The notes under the pieces: model-generated
What the model was told of the DNA's origin: nothing
Seen by the model: the letters and a program-made list of their open reading frames with translations, nothing else
Databases searched by the model: none
Assembly: GCA_023091735.1 (NCBI GenBank)
Contig: JALKBU010000784.1
Location: 1 to 24,765 of the forward strand
DNA from: Trichomonas tenax
Lineage: Eukaryota; Parabasalia; Trichomonadida; Trichomonadidae
DNA: 24,765 nt
Direction: 5' to 3'
Shown here: in pieces, positions 17,298 to 24,765 of the stretch
Numbering within the stretch: the first letter of the stretch is position 1
How the letters are laid out: each line of letters opens with the position of its first letter
Position numbers and translations under genes: made by a program

Positions 17298-20200
17298 ATG
17301 AGTTACCGATCACCGCTTAATCAGAAGAACTATAATCCATGCGCAAACTTGCCGTTTCCCCGCACTAGTCCTCCAATTTCTCACCAAATCCCTCCAAAAG
17401 CTAACTCTGACAAAGTTAATCAAAGTGATTTGCCAATAAAAATCTCACAAGCAAATTATAACCGCGAATTAAACGCTCTCAAAGAAAATATCGAAATGCG
17501 AGATAGAGAAAACTCTGATTTAGTTACGAAAAAAATCAAAATGGAAAACGATTTGAATATACAGATCCAAGCTCTTCAAAATCAAAATGCTGCCTTAGAA
17601 AACAACTATAAAACCCAGGAAAATCAACTTTCACAGTTTTATTCAAAAATTGCAAATCAATTAACTCGACCGATATCTTCATTAAAGGGTGCTTTAGCTG
17701 GTGTTGATGACATACTCACTGAAAATGCCGCTCTTCAAAATAGAATCGAGAAATTAGAAGAACAAGCTTCGAATTTCGACTCAGATATTGAACTTCTCCG
17801 CCAAAAGATACTCTCAGACAAAGAGGAAAAGAGCGCTCTCAAGAAAACAATCCAAAGTTTAATGCAATCTCAGAAAAATGTGCCAGACGTTAATTCAATT
17901 ATTCTTCCTTACGAGAAAAAGATCGAAATTTTATCGCAAAAGATATCCGAAATGCAAGGTAAATACGAGGAAAGCCAAAGGATCATTTTTGATCATGAAA
18001 ATAGTGTTTCAACACTTAAAGACACTATAAACAAACTCCAGAAATCCCAAACTCTGCAGCAACTTCCAGACAGTACCAAGCAACTCTATGAATCTAAAAT
18101 AAACTTATTACAAGAACGTTTGATATTATCTGAAAAAGATTCTCAACAGAAAGACCAAGAAACAAAGCGTCTTAACGAAGTTATTGCCGAAAGAGAAGCT
18201 AAAGTTGCAGAACTTGAGGCAAAGAATGAAATTTTACAAAATGAAATTTCCGAGAATGATTTCAAAGCACAGCAATCTAGTGACAAAATTGCCGATCTTA
18301 AGAAGAAGCTTACACAAGCTAATGAAATGGTCGCTTCAATCAACTTAGAACTTGATACTTCAGCAGCAAAGTCTCACGAGCTTGAGTTAAGACTTGCAAA
18401 GCTCAATCAGGAAAAGATGTCCCTTGAGTCACAACTTGCTGAACGTAATTCAGGCCAAAATACAATTAATCAGCATATTGAATCTGAAAATCAAGCTTTG
18501 AGTCAGTCTTTGGAAGAGATCGAGAAAGCACTGAACAAGCAAAGAGAAGAAATCACAAAGCTCACAAACTCAAGGCTTGTTTTCATCAAGAATTTGGAAG
18601 TTGCACAAAGTCTCATCAAGAAGCATGAAGACATTGTTCAGACAGCAGTTAATCTCAAATCAAAGGCTGAAGAAGCCAGAGACAACTATATCAAGCAAGC
18701 CAATGCTGAGCGTGAAGTAGAAGAACGCGCATTCAATGATGCTTTTGATCACATTCTCGATGTTCTTCCTGTTTCCATTGTTGACCAAGTTTCGAAATTA
18801 AACGGATTGCCAAAGGCGGAAATCTTCAGATCAACGGTCGATACAATCATGAATGAAGGAAAGGACCTTTATTCATCGAGCCAGCAGTCTGATGAGTACC
18901 AGCAACTTGAAAAACGTCACCAGGCATTGATCGAGCAATTGCAGTATTGCGTTGAGTTCCTTCGTAAAGTTTCACGTTCTCAGATATATGTTATAGGCCA
19001 AGATGGACGCACAGAGATCTTGCAGCAATGTGCAAGAATTGGAAAGTTCATTGATGAGCAGGAAATATATCTTCCAACAAAGGAGTTCTCTAAGATTTCC
19101 ATTTTCGATCCTGCACAGATGAATGATCCAGAGAAAATTGCAAAGCTTTTCTTCGAGTTCGTTGACGAGTCTATGATTGATCAGTCACCAATTGTTGAGC
19201 TTTACACATTGTTCTGTATCCTTGCTCAAGTCAATGTTGCGCTCGCTGATTCTGCTGAGACAGCGATGAATCTTTCGAATGAATTGAATGACTCTAAGGC
19301 GTACGCGAAGTCTTTGATACAGCAGTTAGATGAACAATCTCACAATGAACAAGCGTTTAATGGACTCAAGGATAAGATATCAGGATTATTCAATAATATC
19401 CTCGAATTGCCAACAGGTGATTTCGATGTTGATTTTGAAAACTTTGCTGATATTTTGACCAACGGATTAACATCATCTAGAAAGGTCAGAGGCTTGGAGC
19501 GTCAGTTGCGTGAATACCAAAGCAGAGTCGAAATAACAGAAAACCAGAATTCTCATGAACGCCAATCTTATGAAGCAGAACGTGAGGAATTCTGCAGAAG
19601 AGTTAACGCGGTTATTGCTACACTCGAAAATGAACTTGTCAATGCAAGAAAGAAGTTCACAGAACAGTTGCATAGCATGGAAGAGGAAGATGAAAAGCTT
19701 AAGACAAAGATTGAAGAACTCGGGCTTGAAAATGCTGAATTATCGAAGATTTCTGATCAATCTTCAATAATCGAACAAACAAATCAAGAAAAGATGGCTA
19801 TTATTTTGGCCAAGCTCGAGAAAGTTTCTGCTGATAAGAAGGCTTTGGAGTTAGAGCTTGAGAACATGAAGAATGAGAACAACAAACTCATCAAAACAGC
19901 TCGCGATGATGTCGCAAAGCTCATCGAGAAACTTAACAATGAAAAGGCTAAAGTTGCAGCTTACAAAGCCAGGGCTATTGCTGCTGAAAACAAGAACAGC
20001 GATGTCATCAGTGAAGTTAGAAAGAGAACAGATTCTTTGGCATCACAATACGGCACATCAATCGTTTCTCTTCAAAATGATTTAGCAGGTGCAAGAACAA
20101 AGGCTGATGCACTAACAAAGGAGAAAGAAAGTTTGAATAATGAAAACTCAAGACTCAATATGGAGATGGCTAAATTGAGAGTTGCCTACAAATCTCTTCA

Positions 20201-20990
20201 GATCTCATTCGATGATATGAAGACCGCTCTTGAAACAGAACGTGCAAACGCTTCTGCAAAGGTTTCATCAGTCCAGATTTCTGCAGCATCAAAGCTCGAA
20301 AACCAGGCAAAGCAAGCTGAAGAAAATCGCCAGAAGTTCAGGAATGCGATAGCCAAGATGGCTAATTCTGACAGTAAAGTTTTGGATATGGATGATGACA
20401 AATTGATTGAAGAGTGCTCAAGAGCAGTCAGCCAGGTCGTAAACTCAGAGGCAGCAAAGGTCACTCAAGATGCTCTCCATCTTAGAAAGGCACTTAGAAT
20501 TGATGATCCTGAAAAGCAGTTGTCAGAAGTTTTCTCTGAGATGCGCACTAAGATTGCAAGATTAGATGACAGATGTGCTGCTGTCCAATCCGACAACCAG
20601 CGCGTCAACCAGCAGCTTGAACGCCTCCAGAGAGATAATGAGAGACTCTCGCAATCCCAGTCAGAACTTTCAGAGTGGTCACGCTGGGGAAGATCTCTTT
20701 TCAGACAAATCTCAGAAGTATCGCCAAACGGTCACAAAGACTCAAATGTTAGATTAACAATCGAGGAGCAATTCCTTGGATCTCTTGGATTTGGAACTCT
20801 TCGTTCCAAACTTGCCATTCTTAGAGGTGAAAAGCAGTTCTTGCTCAATAACGATATTCCTAGCGTTTCAGATCGCCACCCAGAGTCAATCAGACCGATT
20901 GCAATGGCTGTTGTCTTTGCCAATATTGTCCAAGGGATGTCTGGAACAGCTGCTCCAAAGTTCTTGATCAAAGAGAATAAGAAAGAATAA
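17298..20990 (+). CDS. Long coiled-coil protein (1230 residues), probably cytoskeletal
   Basis: The protein starts MSYRSPLNQKNYNPC with a Pro-rich, non-helical head of about 50 residues. From about residue 55 to 545 it is nearly continuous heptad-repeat coiled coil (for example LESQLAERNSGQ, LNKQREEITKLTNSRL). It then has a more globular central part (about 560-760, with FDHILDVLPVSIVDQVSKL earlier and MIDQSPIVELYTLFCILAQ). A second coiled coil follows (about 770-1140), and then a compact C-terminal segment (LTIEEQFLGSLGFGTLRSKL to the end, KFLIKENKKE). No motor, ATPase or membrane motif is seen. Such proteins in trichomonads often belong to basal body, costa or centrosome structures, but this is inference only. 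The ATG at 17298 directly follows TTGTCA; an earlier TTG at 17292 is unlikely as a start. Third-position GC rises towards the 3' end. The gene is intact, and the upstream box array may control it. Confidence 0.75.
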   Translation: MSYRSPLNQKNYNPCANLPFPRTSPPISHQIPPKANSDKVNQSDLPIKISQANYNRELNALKENIEMRDRENSDLVTKKIKMENDLNIQIQALQNQNAALENNYKTQENQLSQFYSKIANQLTRPISSLKGALAGVDDILTENAALQNRIEKLEEQASNFDSDIELLRQKILSDKEEKSALKKTIQSLMQSQKNVPDVNSIILPYEKKIEILSQKISEMQGKYEESQRIIFDHENSVSTLKDTINKLQKSQTLQQLPDSTKQLYESKINLLQERLILSEKDSQQKDQETKRLNEVIAEREAKVAELEAKNEILQNEISENDFKAQQSSDKIADLKKKLTQANEMVASINLELDTSAAKSHELELRLAKLNQEKMSLESQLAERNSGQNTINQHIESENQALSQSLEEIEKALNKQREEITKLTNSRLVFIKNLEVAQSLIKKHEDIVQTAVNLKSKAEEARDNYIKQANAEREVEERAFNDAFDHILDVLPVSIVDQVSKLNGLPKAEIFRSTVDTIMNEGKDLYSSSQQSDEYQQLEKRHQALIEQLQYCVEFLRKVSRSQIYVIGQDGRTEILQQCARIGKFIDEQEIYLPTKEFSKISIFDPAQMNDPEKIAKLFFEFVDESMIDQSPIVELYTLFCILAQVNVALADSAETAMNLSNELNDSKAYAKSLIQQLDEQSHNEQAFNGLKDKISGLFNNILELPTGDFDVDFENFADILTNGLTSSRKVRGLERQLREYQSRVEITENQNSHERQSYEAEREEFCRRVNAVIATLENELVNARKKFTEQLHSMEEEDEKLKTKIEELGLENAELSKISDQSSIIEQTNQEKMAIILAKLEKVSADKKALELELENMKNENNKLIKTARDDVAKLIEKLNNEKAKVAAYKARAIAAENKNSDVISEVRKRTDSLASQYGTSIVSLQNDLAGARTKADALTKEKESLNNENSRLNMEMAKLRVAYKSLQISFDDMKTALETERANASAKVSSVQISAASKLENQAKQAEENRQKFRNAIAKMANSDSKVLDMDDDKLIEECSRAVSQVVNSEAAKVTQDALHLRKALRIDDPEKQLSEVFSEMRTKIARLDDRCAAVQSDNQRVNQQLERLQRDNERLSQSQSELSEWSRWGRSLFRQISEVSPNGHKDSNVRLTIEEQFLGSLGFGTLRSKLAILRGEKQFLLNNDIPSVSDRHPESIRPIAMAVVFANIVQGMSGTAAPKFLIKENKKE

Positions 20991-21343
20991 TTTTGGAATC
21001 ATTCTTCCAATAATTTATTTTATTTTTGTACTTTAAATTTTTTGATATATTATGAAAAACAAATAACTTTATCTCTGCAAATTTCACTTGATAGCAATTT
21101 CATGTACACATATGGTGATTTCAATGTGAATACTTATGTTAACGTACATTTATTGCTGAAATATTCCATAAATGAACACTTTTTTAAAAAAAATTGGGGA
21201 AAATGAAATAACAATCCATCGTATTGCAAATTTTAAAATTAAGGAAAATGGACTCAAAAAAATGATAATTTTTTTCAAAGGAGGATTATGCAAATTGACT
21301 GAGTTCATTGAAATAAGTTTCCATAAAAATGTGACATTTTGTT
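20991..21343. other. AT-rich spacer downstream of the coiled-coil gene
   Basis: The 3' flank is T-rich, with a TTTAAA near 21034. A short ATG frame (21172-21360) has Lys/Ile-rich, low-complexity composition and no recognisable motif, so I do not call it as a gene. It may contain the eroded upstream part of the pseudogene that follows. Confidence 0.35.
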
Positions 21344-22070
21344 ATGGAAACTTTTTATAATTTGATTATTGTGGATTCTCTTAGGCCATTAGCACATGTA
21401 ATCCATGTTGAGCACTGCATTTTTGCTTCATGTCAATATCAAGTATATAATACAGGGGCTCTTGACGTTGATAATTATGATACTCCTGATTTATTTGTTA
21501 TGGATTGCCTATTCAATGATTTATCCCTCCGTACTGTTGTTTCTAACTCTAATTTGTGTATTTACTCAAAAGCGCAAAACAATACATTGATTCGAATTGG
21601 TTTTAACTTTATTCGTGATGATGCGAATGTAAATGGTTTTGCGAATCATGTAAGTTTTAATTATTCGTCGTTCTTAGTTTGCAATTTAAATAACGATGTA
21701 TCATTAAACTTTAAAATTAAAGAAATCAAAAATATATTATTGCAACTTTATAAATATAATATGCACTAATATCACTTTAGAAGACTCCGCGGCCTCAAAC
21801 TCGGTAATTTATAACTGTTCATTTATGCCAACATCAGATTTTATCAATTGCAATTTCTATTCGGGGAACGAGTCGGAACATGTTTCATATGTTAATTGAA
21901 ATGGATATCTCAACACATTCTGTATACGACATTCAAACAAAAGCTCAACTGCAGATTGGTACATTATCGGTATTTCTGCAGCTATATTTGTCATCATTAT
22001 CATTGTTACGATTACCCTTACATGCTACTATCGCAAAAAGAGTGGAAACTTCAATTCAGAGTTGACTTAG
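21344..22070 (+). pseudogene. C-terminal fragment of a beta-helix-like type I surface protein
   Basis: The first frame (to 21769) encodes beta-helix-type strands: VIHVEHCIFASCQYQVYN, FVMDCLFNDLSL, SFNYSSFLVC. It stops at TAA 21767. The +1 frame continues the same protein at once (NITLEDSAASNSVIYNCSF, FINCNFYSGNESEHVSYV), meets a TGA at 21897-21899, and goes on with NGYLNTFCIRHSNKSS, a strong membrane anchor (IIGISAAIFVIIIIVTITL) and a basic tail RKKSGNFNSELT ending at TAG 22068. This is the classic C-terminal end of a trichomonad type I surface protein. The part before 21344 is missing or unrecognisable, and there is no signal peptide. One frameshift and one nonsense codon make it a pseudogene. 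It is related in style to copies A and B at 8678-10477, but not an obvious close paralogue. Confidence 0.65.
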
Positions 22071-22338
22071 GTCAAAGATTAATCGATGATTTTGAATGAT
22101 TATATGATTAGCAAAGCTGCATTTAAATGTGCTTTTAGTGTTAATAATTGAAGCATTCATTAATAATTGGAGTTATTAAATTGATGTATTTTCAATTGAA
22201 TATCTATAATCAAATTGAAAACTACAATATTGCAAGAACTCATTGAACAATATAATGGCTTCGCATTTTGCTATTAGAACAGTAGTTTATATGGTTAAAA
22301 TCCATTCGAAAAGTCAATTTTTATGAAAAGAAATAAAA

Positions 22339-22364
22339 TGCCATGTAAATATTTATATGTCAAG
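22339..22364 (+). promoter_or_regulatory. Inverted pair of TTTAYRTGTCA boxes
   Basis: TGCCATGTAAA (22339-22349) and TTTATATGTCA (22352-22362) face each other across 2 bp, making a near-palindrome 31 nt upstream of the ATG at 22395. The boxes match those at 7236 and in the 16933-17236 array. No Inr is seen between this site and the ATG. Confidence 0.5.
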
Positions 22365-22394
22365 AAAAATGGATGGAAATTTTATTTATAAAAA

Positions 22395-23012
22395 ATGACT
22401 GAAACGAGGCACAATTTTACACTTCTCGGTGTCATTTTCAGTCTCTTGAAAACTGAGTCTAAGATAAATGATTTTGACACATTTATTCAACTGATATGGA
22501 CAATGAACAGCGAGATTTGTGATTATATAGCCAGATCTTACATAAATTTTAAGAATTCGGGGCAATCTAAAGACCTAAAGTGGAAAAACTCCTTGTTTCA
22601 ATTCAATGATGCCAAAGAAAAAAAACTTGAAAGTTTAATTGAAATTTCAGATTATAACTATTTTGCATACACAAAGATTATATCTATTCTCGAAATGCTT
22701 GATTTAAAACCTAACACTGCAGGAGAGAAGCGTCTAATAATTCAATATAATGAAGATCAAACTAAGTACGAAATAAGGGGGGAGCATGATGCTCCCTATT
22801 CCATCGCGTTCCGTTGGCCTGATCAAACACCCACTAAAGATCCAATTAATTTCACAAAACAGGATATCATTGAAAAAATTAATCAAGAAATAAATGCTAA
22901 AACCCAAACAAATCGCCAGAATTGTTCAAACGGTGAGATGCAAATAGTCCCAGCTAGCGGTAATATTTTATATCTTGTGAAGAAACAAAATGCGAATAAT
23001 AATACAAATTAG
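22395..23012 (+). CDS. Orphan 205-residue protein
   Basis: An ATG-initiated frame with protein-like composition: a helical N-terminal part (LLGVIFSLLKTESKINDF, TFIQLIWTMNSEICDYIARS), a basic/acidic middle (LEMLDLKPNTAGEKRLI), a more beta-like part with YEIRGEHDAPYSIAFRWPDQ, and an Asn/Gln-rich tail (KKQNANNNTN). There is no signal peptide, no membrane segment and no motif that I recognise. The inverted box pair just upstream supports it as a real transcription unit. It is followed within about 50 bp by a 20-bp tandem repeat. It may be a member of a lineage-specific family, or a fragment of one. Confidence 0.5.
   Translation: MTETRHNFTLLGVIFSLLKTESKINDFDTFIQLIWTMNSEICDYIARSYINFKNSGQSKDLKWKNSLFQFNDAKEKKLESLIEISDYNYFAYTKIISILEMLDLKPNTAGEKRLIIQYNEDQTKYEIRGEHDAPYSIAFRWPDQTPTKDPINFTKQDIIEKINQEINAKTQTNRQNCSNGEMQIVPASGNILYLVKKQNANNNTN
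22780..22796. repeat. 17-nt perfect hairpin inside the orphan gene
   Basis: GGGAGCAT-G-ATGCTCCC has 8-bp perfect arms around a single base, within a G6-rich stretch of otherwise AT-rich DNA. It falls in codons for the segment RGEHDAPYS. Confidence 0.5.
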
Positions 23013-23061
23013 TGATACCAAGCTTGCTTCTCAGCAACTTTTCTTTGATTTTCTTGCTTGT

Positions 23062-23205
23062 ACCTGTTTATTTTTATTATCCCTGTTTAATTATTAAAAG
23101 CCCTGTTTATTTATTCTACCCCCTATTTTATTTTTCGAGTCCCCTGTTTATATTTTTAGACCCTGTTTTAATTCTACCTGCTTATTTTTATTATACCCTG
23201 CATAG
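23062..23205 (+). repeat. 20-bp-period tandem repeat, eight units
   Basis: Units begin with (C)CCTGTTTA at 23062, 23081, 23101, 23121, 23142, 23161, 23176 and 23196, so spacing is 19-21 bp except one of about 15. The rough consensus is CCCTGTTTATTTTTATTAYA. The units are diverged from one another, so the array is old. A GTG-initiated open frame covers it (23012-23257), but the predicted product is low-complexity Phe/Tyr/Leu repeat and is not believable as a gene. Confidence 0.7.
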
Positions 23206-23336
23206 TTCTTTCATTGAGTTCAGGAAAAAATATTTCAATTTTAACATGCAAAATTGAACTTCCACGATATGGGGACTCCAAAAATTGTCACATACTGAAA
23301 GTTGTCATGAAAAAGTGACATAAAAGTGGTATTATC

Positions 23337-23403
23337 TGACATGTAAAGTTGTTGGAATCTCTAGTTTTATATGTCAAAATATTAATATTGTTTGACATGT
23401 AAA
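23337..23403. repeat. Three strong TGACATGTAAA-type boxes
   Basis: TGACATGTAAA at 23337-23347 and 23393-23403, and the opposite orientation TTTATATGTCAAA at 23366-23378, lie within 67 bp. A weaker TGACATAAAA is near 23317. No intact gene starts nearby, so the cluster may be the remnant of a promoter or part of a dispersed repeat. Confidence 0.5.
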
Positions 23404-23501
23404 GTCCTATAATCATTCAAATTATGTATTAGCTTTTATTTCAAAATCGCGTTTGATAGGAAGAACCGGGGACTACATTGACACAGGTACCACGCATGTT
23501 A

Positions 23502-23850
23502 GTAGCTAAACTCATAGATCTTCCTTTCATACGCCATCATCAAGAAATCAAAGATTTCCACTTCAGAATGCCTCTGAAGAGCAAAATTAAATGCTTGATT
23601 GGGACTTGTAGCCAAGGTGCTAGCAATCCAGTCCACAGTTCTTCCTTTCATACTCGATTTTCGAAATAATCAGCGATTTACTCTACAGAATGACTATGAA
23701 AAGCAAATTTGTGTGCTAGATTGATACTGGTAGCTATAATCATATCTATCCAGCACATATTTTTACCTTTCAGTGCTTATATATTCAAATGCATTTACAA
23801 GACAAAGCTATGATTTATCATGCTTCCACAAAATATGTTTCTATTTGTTT
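23502..23850 (-). pseudogene. Decayed ~121-bp tandem helical-repeat (ankyrin-like) gene relic
   Basis: CTTCCTTTCATAC-type anchors at 23520, 23641 and 23764 mark a period of about 121 bp. A second anchor, GTAGCY, lies at 23502, 23608 and 23730. On the minus strand the units translate to similar peptides: DWIASTLATSPNQAFNFALQ with RHSEVEIFDFLM in one, and CWIDMIIATSINLAHKFAF with HSHSVE(stop)IADYFE in the next, each ending near YERK. The pattern (helix-helix, about 40 residues per unit, 'A-x-x-FA-x-x-HS-x-x-E') resembles the ankyrin and DUF3447-type repeats abundant in trichomonads. Stops and frame changes show that it is dead. The family name is an inference. Confidence 0.5.
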
Positions 23851-24283
23851 GATTGCATATTCCGGTTTCAATATAAAAAAGATAATTATTTTAATTTATA
23901 TATTATTTAAACAAGATAGTACTATGATTACAATGGTGTATAGTTGTTGTTACTTTATAAGCTATTCAATCAATTCAGATTGAAAAATGTTATAAATCTG
24001 CAAGATTTAATTGTGACAAAACAACATCAACAACATTTAATAACCATGAATCACAGCGAGTACCTTGCATGTTATACACAATATGATCATTAGAGGATTA
24101 TAATCATTCTGATAATAAAATGTGGAAATAAATAATATTGATCAATGCAATATCAAAATGATGAACATATTTTTACTAATTAATGTAATCTGTTCAAATG
24201 CAAATTTAGATAGACTTAATTGCAATGTGGAACATATGGTTTCAACGAAAATAATTTTTAATTATAAACGCATGATGTAAACA
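23851..24283. other. AT-rich intergenic region
   Basis: About 430 bp of AT-rich sequence with no protein-like open frame, RNA gene or clear repeat seen on either strand. Confidence 0.4.
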
Positions 24284-24290
24284 TCACAAA
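24274..24290 (+). promoter_or_regulatory. Inr with adjoining GATGTAAACATC inverted repeat
   Basis: TCACA at 24284-24288 fits TCA+1-Y-(T/A), with the predicted start A at 24286, 27 nt before the ATG at 24313. Directly before it, GATGT-AA-ACATC forms an inverted repeat that overlaps the Inr and shares ATGTAAA with the recurrent box. Confidence 0.4.
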
Positions 24291-24312
24291 TTTTTAAAAG
24301 TGTTATTTTTTG

Positions 24313-24534
24313 ATGTCTTCTCGGTTATGCGTCAATGATATCCCTAGGGATTGGGCCGAAAATGCAGTTGCACATATCAATTCAGGCCACAAGTATGAAG
24401 AAGTGCTCCATAATGTTCCAGTTGCTTCAGGTGAACATATATCTCATATTTCTACACACACACAAATGGGGCAGCCCAGCGAGCCCTTGGCTCGCCTTGT
24501 GCCCATAAATGAAGAAATTTTAATGATTTCGTGA
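24313..24534 (+). CDS. Orphan 73-residue protein
   Basis: A short frame from ATG 24313 to TGA 24532-24534, with balanced, non-repetitive composition (MSSRLCVNDIPRDWAENAV and then HINSGHKYEEVLHNVPVASG). Its GC content is clearly higher than the flanking DNA, and it has an Inr at the expected distance. There is no membrane segment or signal peptide. The N-terminal 'IPRDWAENAVAHINSGHKYEEVL' region looks helical. I do not recognise the family. It could be a fragment of a larger multigene family member. Confidence 0.45.
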   Translation: MSSRLCVNDIPRDWAENAVAHINSGHKYEEVLHNVPVASGEHISHISTHTQMGQPSEPLARLVPINEEILMIS

Positions 24535-24619
24535 TGTTTTCACGTTAAGATTTAAAGATTTTACCATTTGTGGATTAAGTTTAATTTTAAAAATATTTAT
24601 TTTTTTAATTATAAAGTAA

Positions 24620-24765
24620 ATGGAAGTAGAAGGAACGTATTGTGGATTCAAGAAATCGTATTTAACGGATTTGCCGCAAACAGCGAGGAAGATTTCAAAA
24701 TTATTTAATAAGAAAATTGTAAATGATGTTTGGTTTGATTTGAAGAGTGAACGAATAATTAAGAA
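24620..24765 (+). CDS. Unknown protein, N-terminal 48 codons, runs off the right edge
   Basis: ATG 24620 opens a frame that continues without a stop to the end of the window: MEVEGTYCGFKKSYLTDLPQ, then TARKISKLFNKKIVNDVWFD. The composition is basic and aromatic and protein-like. No Inr or M3 motif is obvious in the 85 bp upstream. Too little is present to assign a function. Confidence 0.5.
   Translation, partial: MEVEGTYCGFKKSYLTDLPQTARKISKLFNKKIVNDVWFDLKSERIIK

Noticed and set aside
21172..21360. 62-codon Lys/Ile-rich frame
   Set aside because: Low-complexity composition, no motif and no promoter signal; likely AT-rich noise.
22710..22722. CCTAACACTGCAG, similar to the trichomonad intron 3' element ACTAACACACAG
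   Set aside because: There is no matching GTAYGT-type 5' site upstream, and the frame is open and protein-like across it.
23012..23257. 81-codon open frame
   Set aside because: It starts with GTG and simply translates the 20-bp tandem repeat. The product is low-complexity Phe/Tyr/Leu.
23478..23669. 63-codon plus-strand open frame
   Set aside because: It is the antisense of the minus-strand helical-repeat relic, starts at a weak position and has no protein-like features.
1..24765. tRNA, rRNA and CRISPR structures
   Set aside because: No tRNA T-arm with a matching acceptor stem, no rRNA signature and no regular repeat-spacer array was found on reading. A tRNAscan/Infernal run was not possible.

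Overview
The window looks like nuclear DNA from a parabasalid protist (trichomonad), most likely Trichomonas vaginalis or Tritrichomonas foetus. The grounds are: AT-rich DNA with long intron-free genes; short 5' leaders that begin at initiator-like TCA-Y-W elements (for example TCACTTTT and TCATAATT); UAAA tetranucleotides overlapping stop codons; a BspA-like TpLRR surface-protein family; and several decayed multigene-family fragments. The species cannot be fixed from this sequence alone.

Layout, left to right. (1) 1-1672: a partial unknown membrane-protein gene runs off the left edge on the minus strand. It is divergent from an amino acid/auxin permease (AAAP)-type transporter whose last membrane segment is cut off by an in-frame TAG. 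(2) 2152-3060: a multiply frameshifted relic of an unknown gene. (3) 3080-3940 (minus): a small UBL-linker-UBA-like protein resembling Rad23. (4) 4250-6739: three tandem BspA-like LRR genes, all damaged at or near the start codon. (5) 7266-8606: a GH47 alpha-mannosidase-like type II membrane protein that appears to have lost several catalytic and calcium-site residues. (6) 8678-10477 (minus): two related cysteine-rich surface-protein pseudogenes, one with a large internal deletion. (7) 10761-11993 (minus): a protein that aligns by eye with C9orf72 (longin/DENN family). (8) 12508-16575 (minus): a CHD-type SNF2 chromatin remodeller. (9) 16576-17297: a divergent intergenic region carrying about ten degenerate copies of a TTTAYRTGTCAAA box, several of them at 20-bp spacing. 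(10) 17298-20990: a 1230-residue coiled-coil protein. (11) 21344-22070: the broken 3' end of a type I membrane surface protein. (12) 22395-23012: an orphan 205-residue gene, followed by a 20-bp-period tandem repeat, more copies of the box, and a decayed ~121-bp helical-repeat (ankyrin-like) relic. (13) 24313-24534 and 24620-end: a small orphan gene and the start of a further gene.

The intact genes (CHD remodeller, coiled-coil, C9orf72-like, Rad23-like) look like ordinary single-copy housekeeping or regulatory genes. They are separated by graveyards of surface-protein families. The genes do not form an operon. The strongest candidates for something new are the C9orf72-like protein, the repeated TTTAYRTGTCAAA element seen upstream of several unrelated genes, and the catalytically degenerate GH47 protein. 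All family assignments were made by reading, without a database search.
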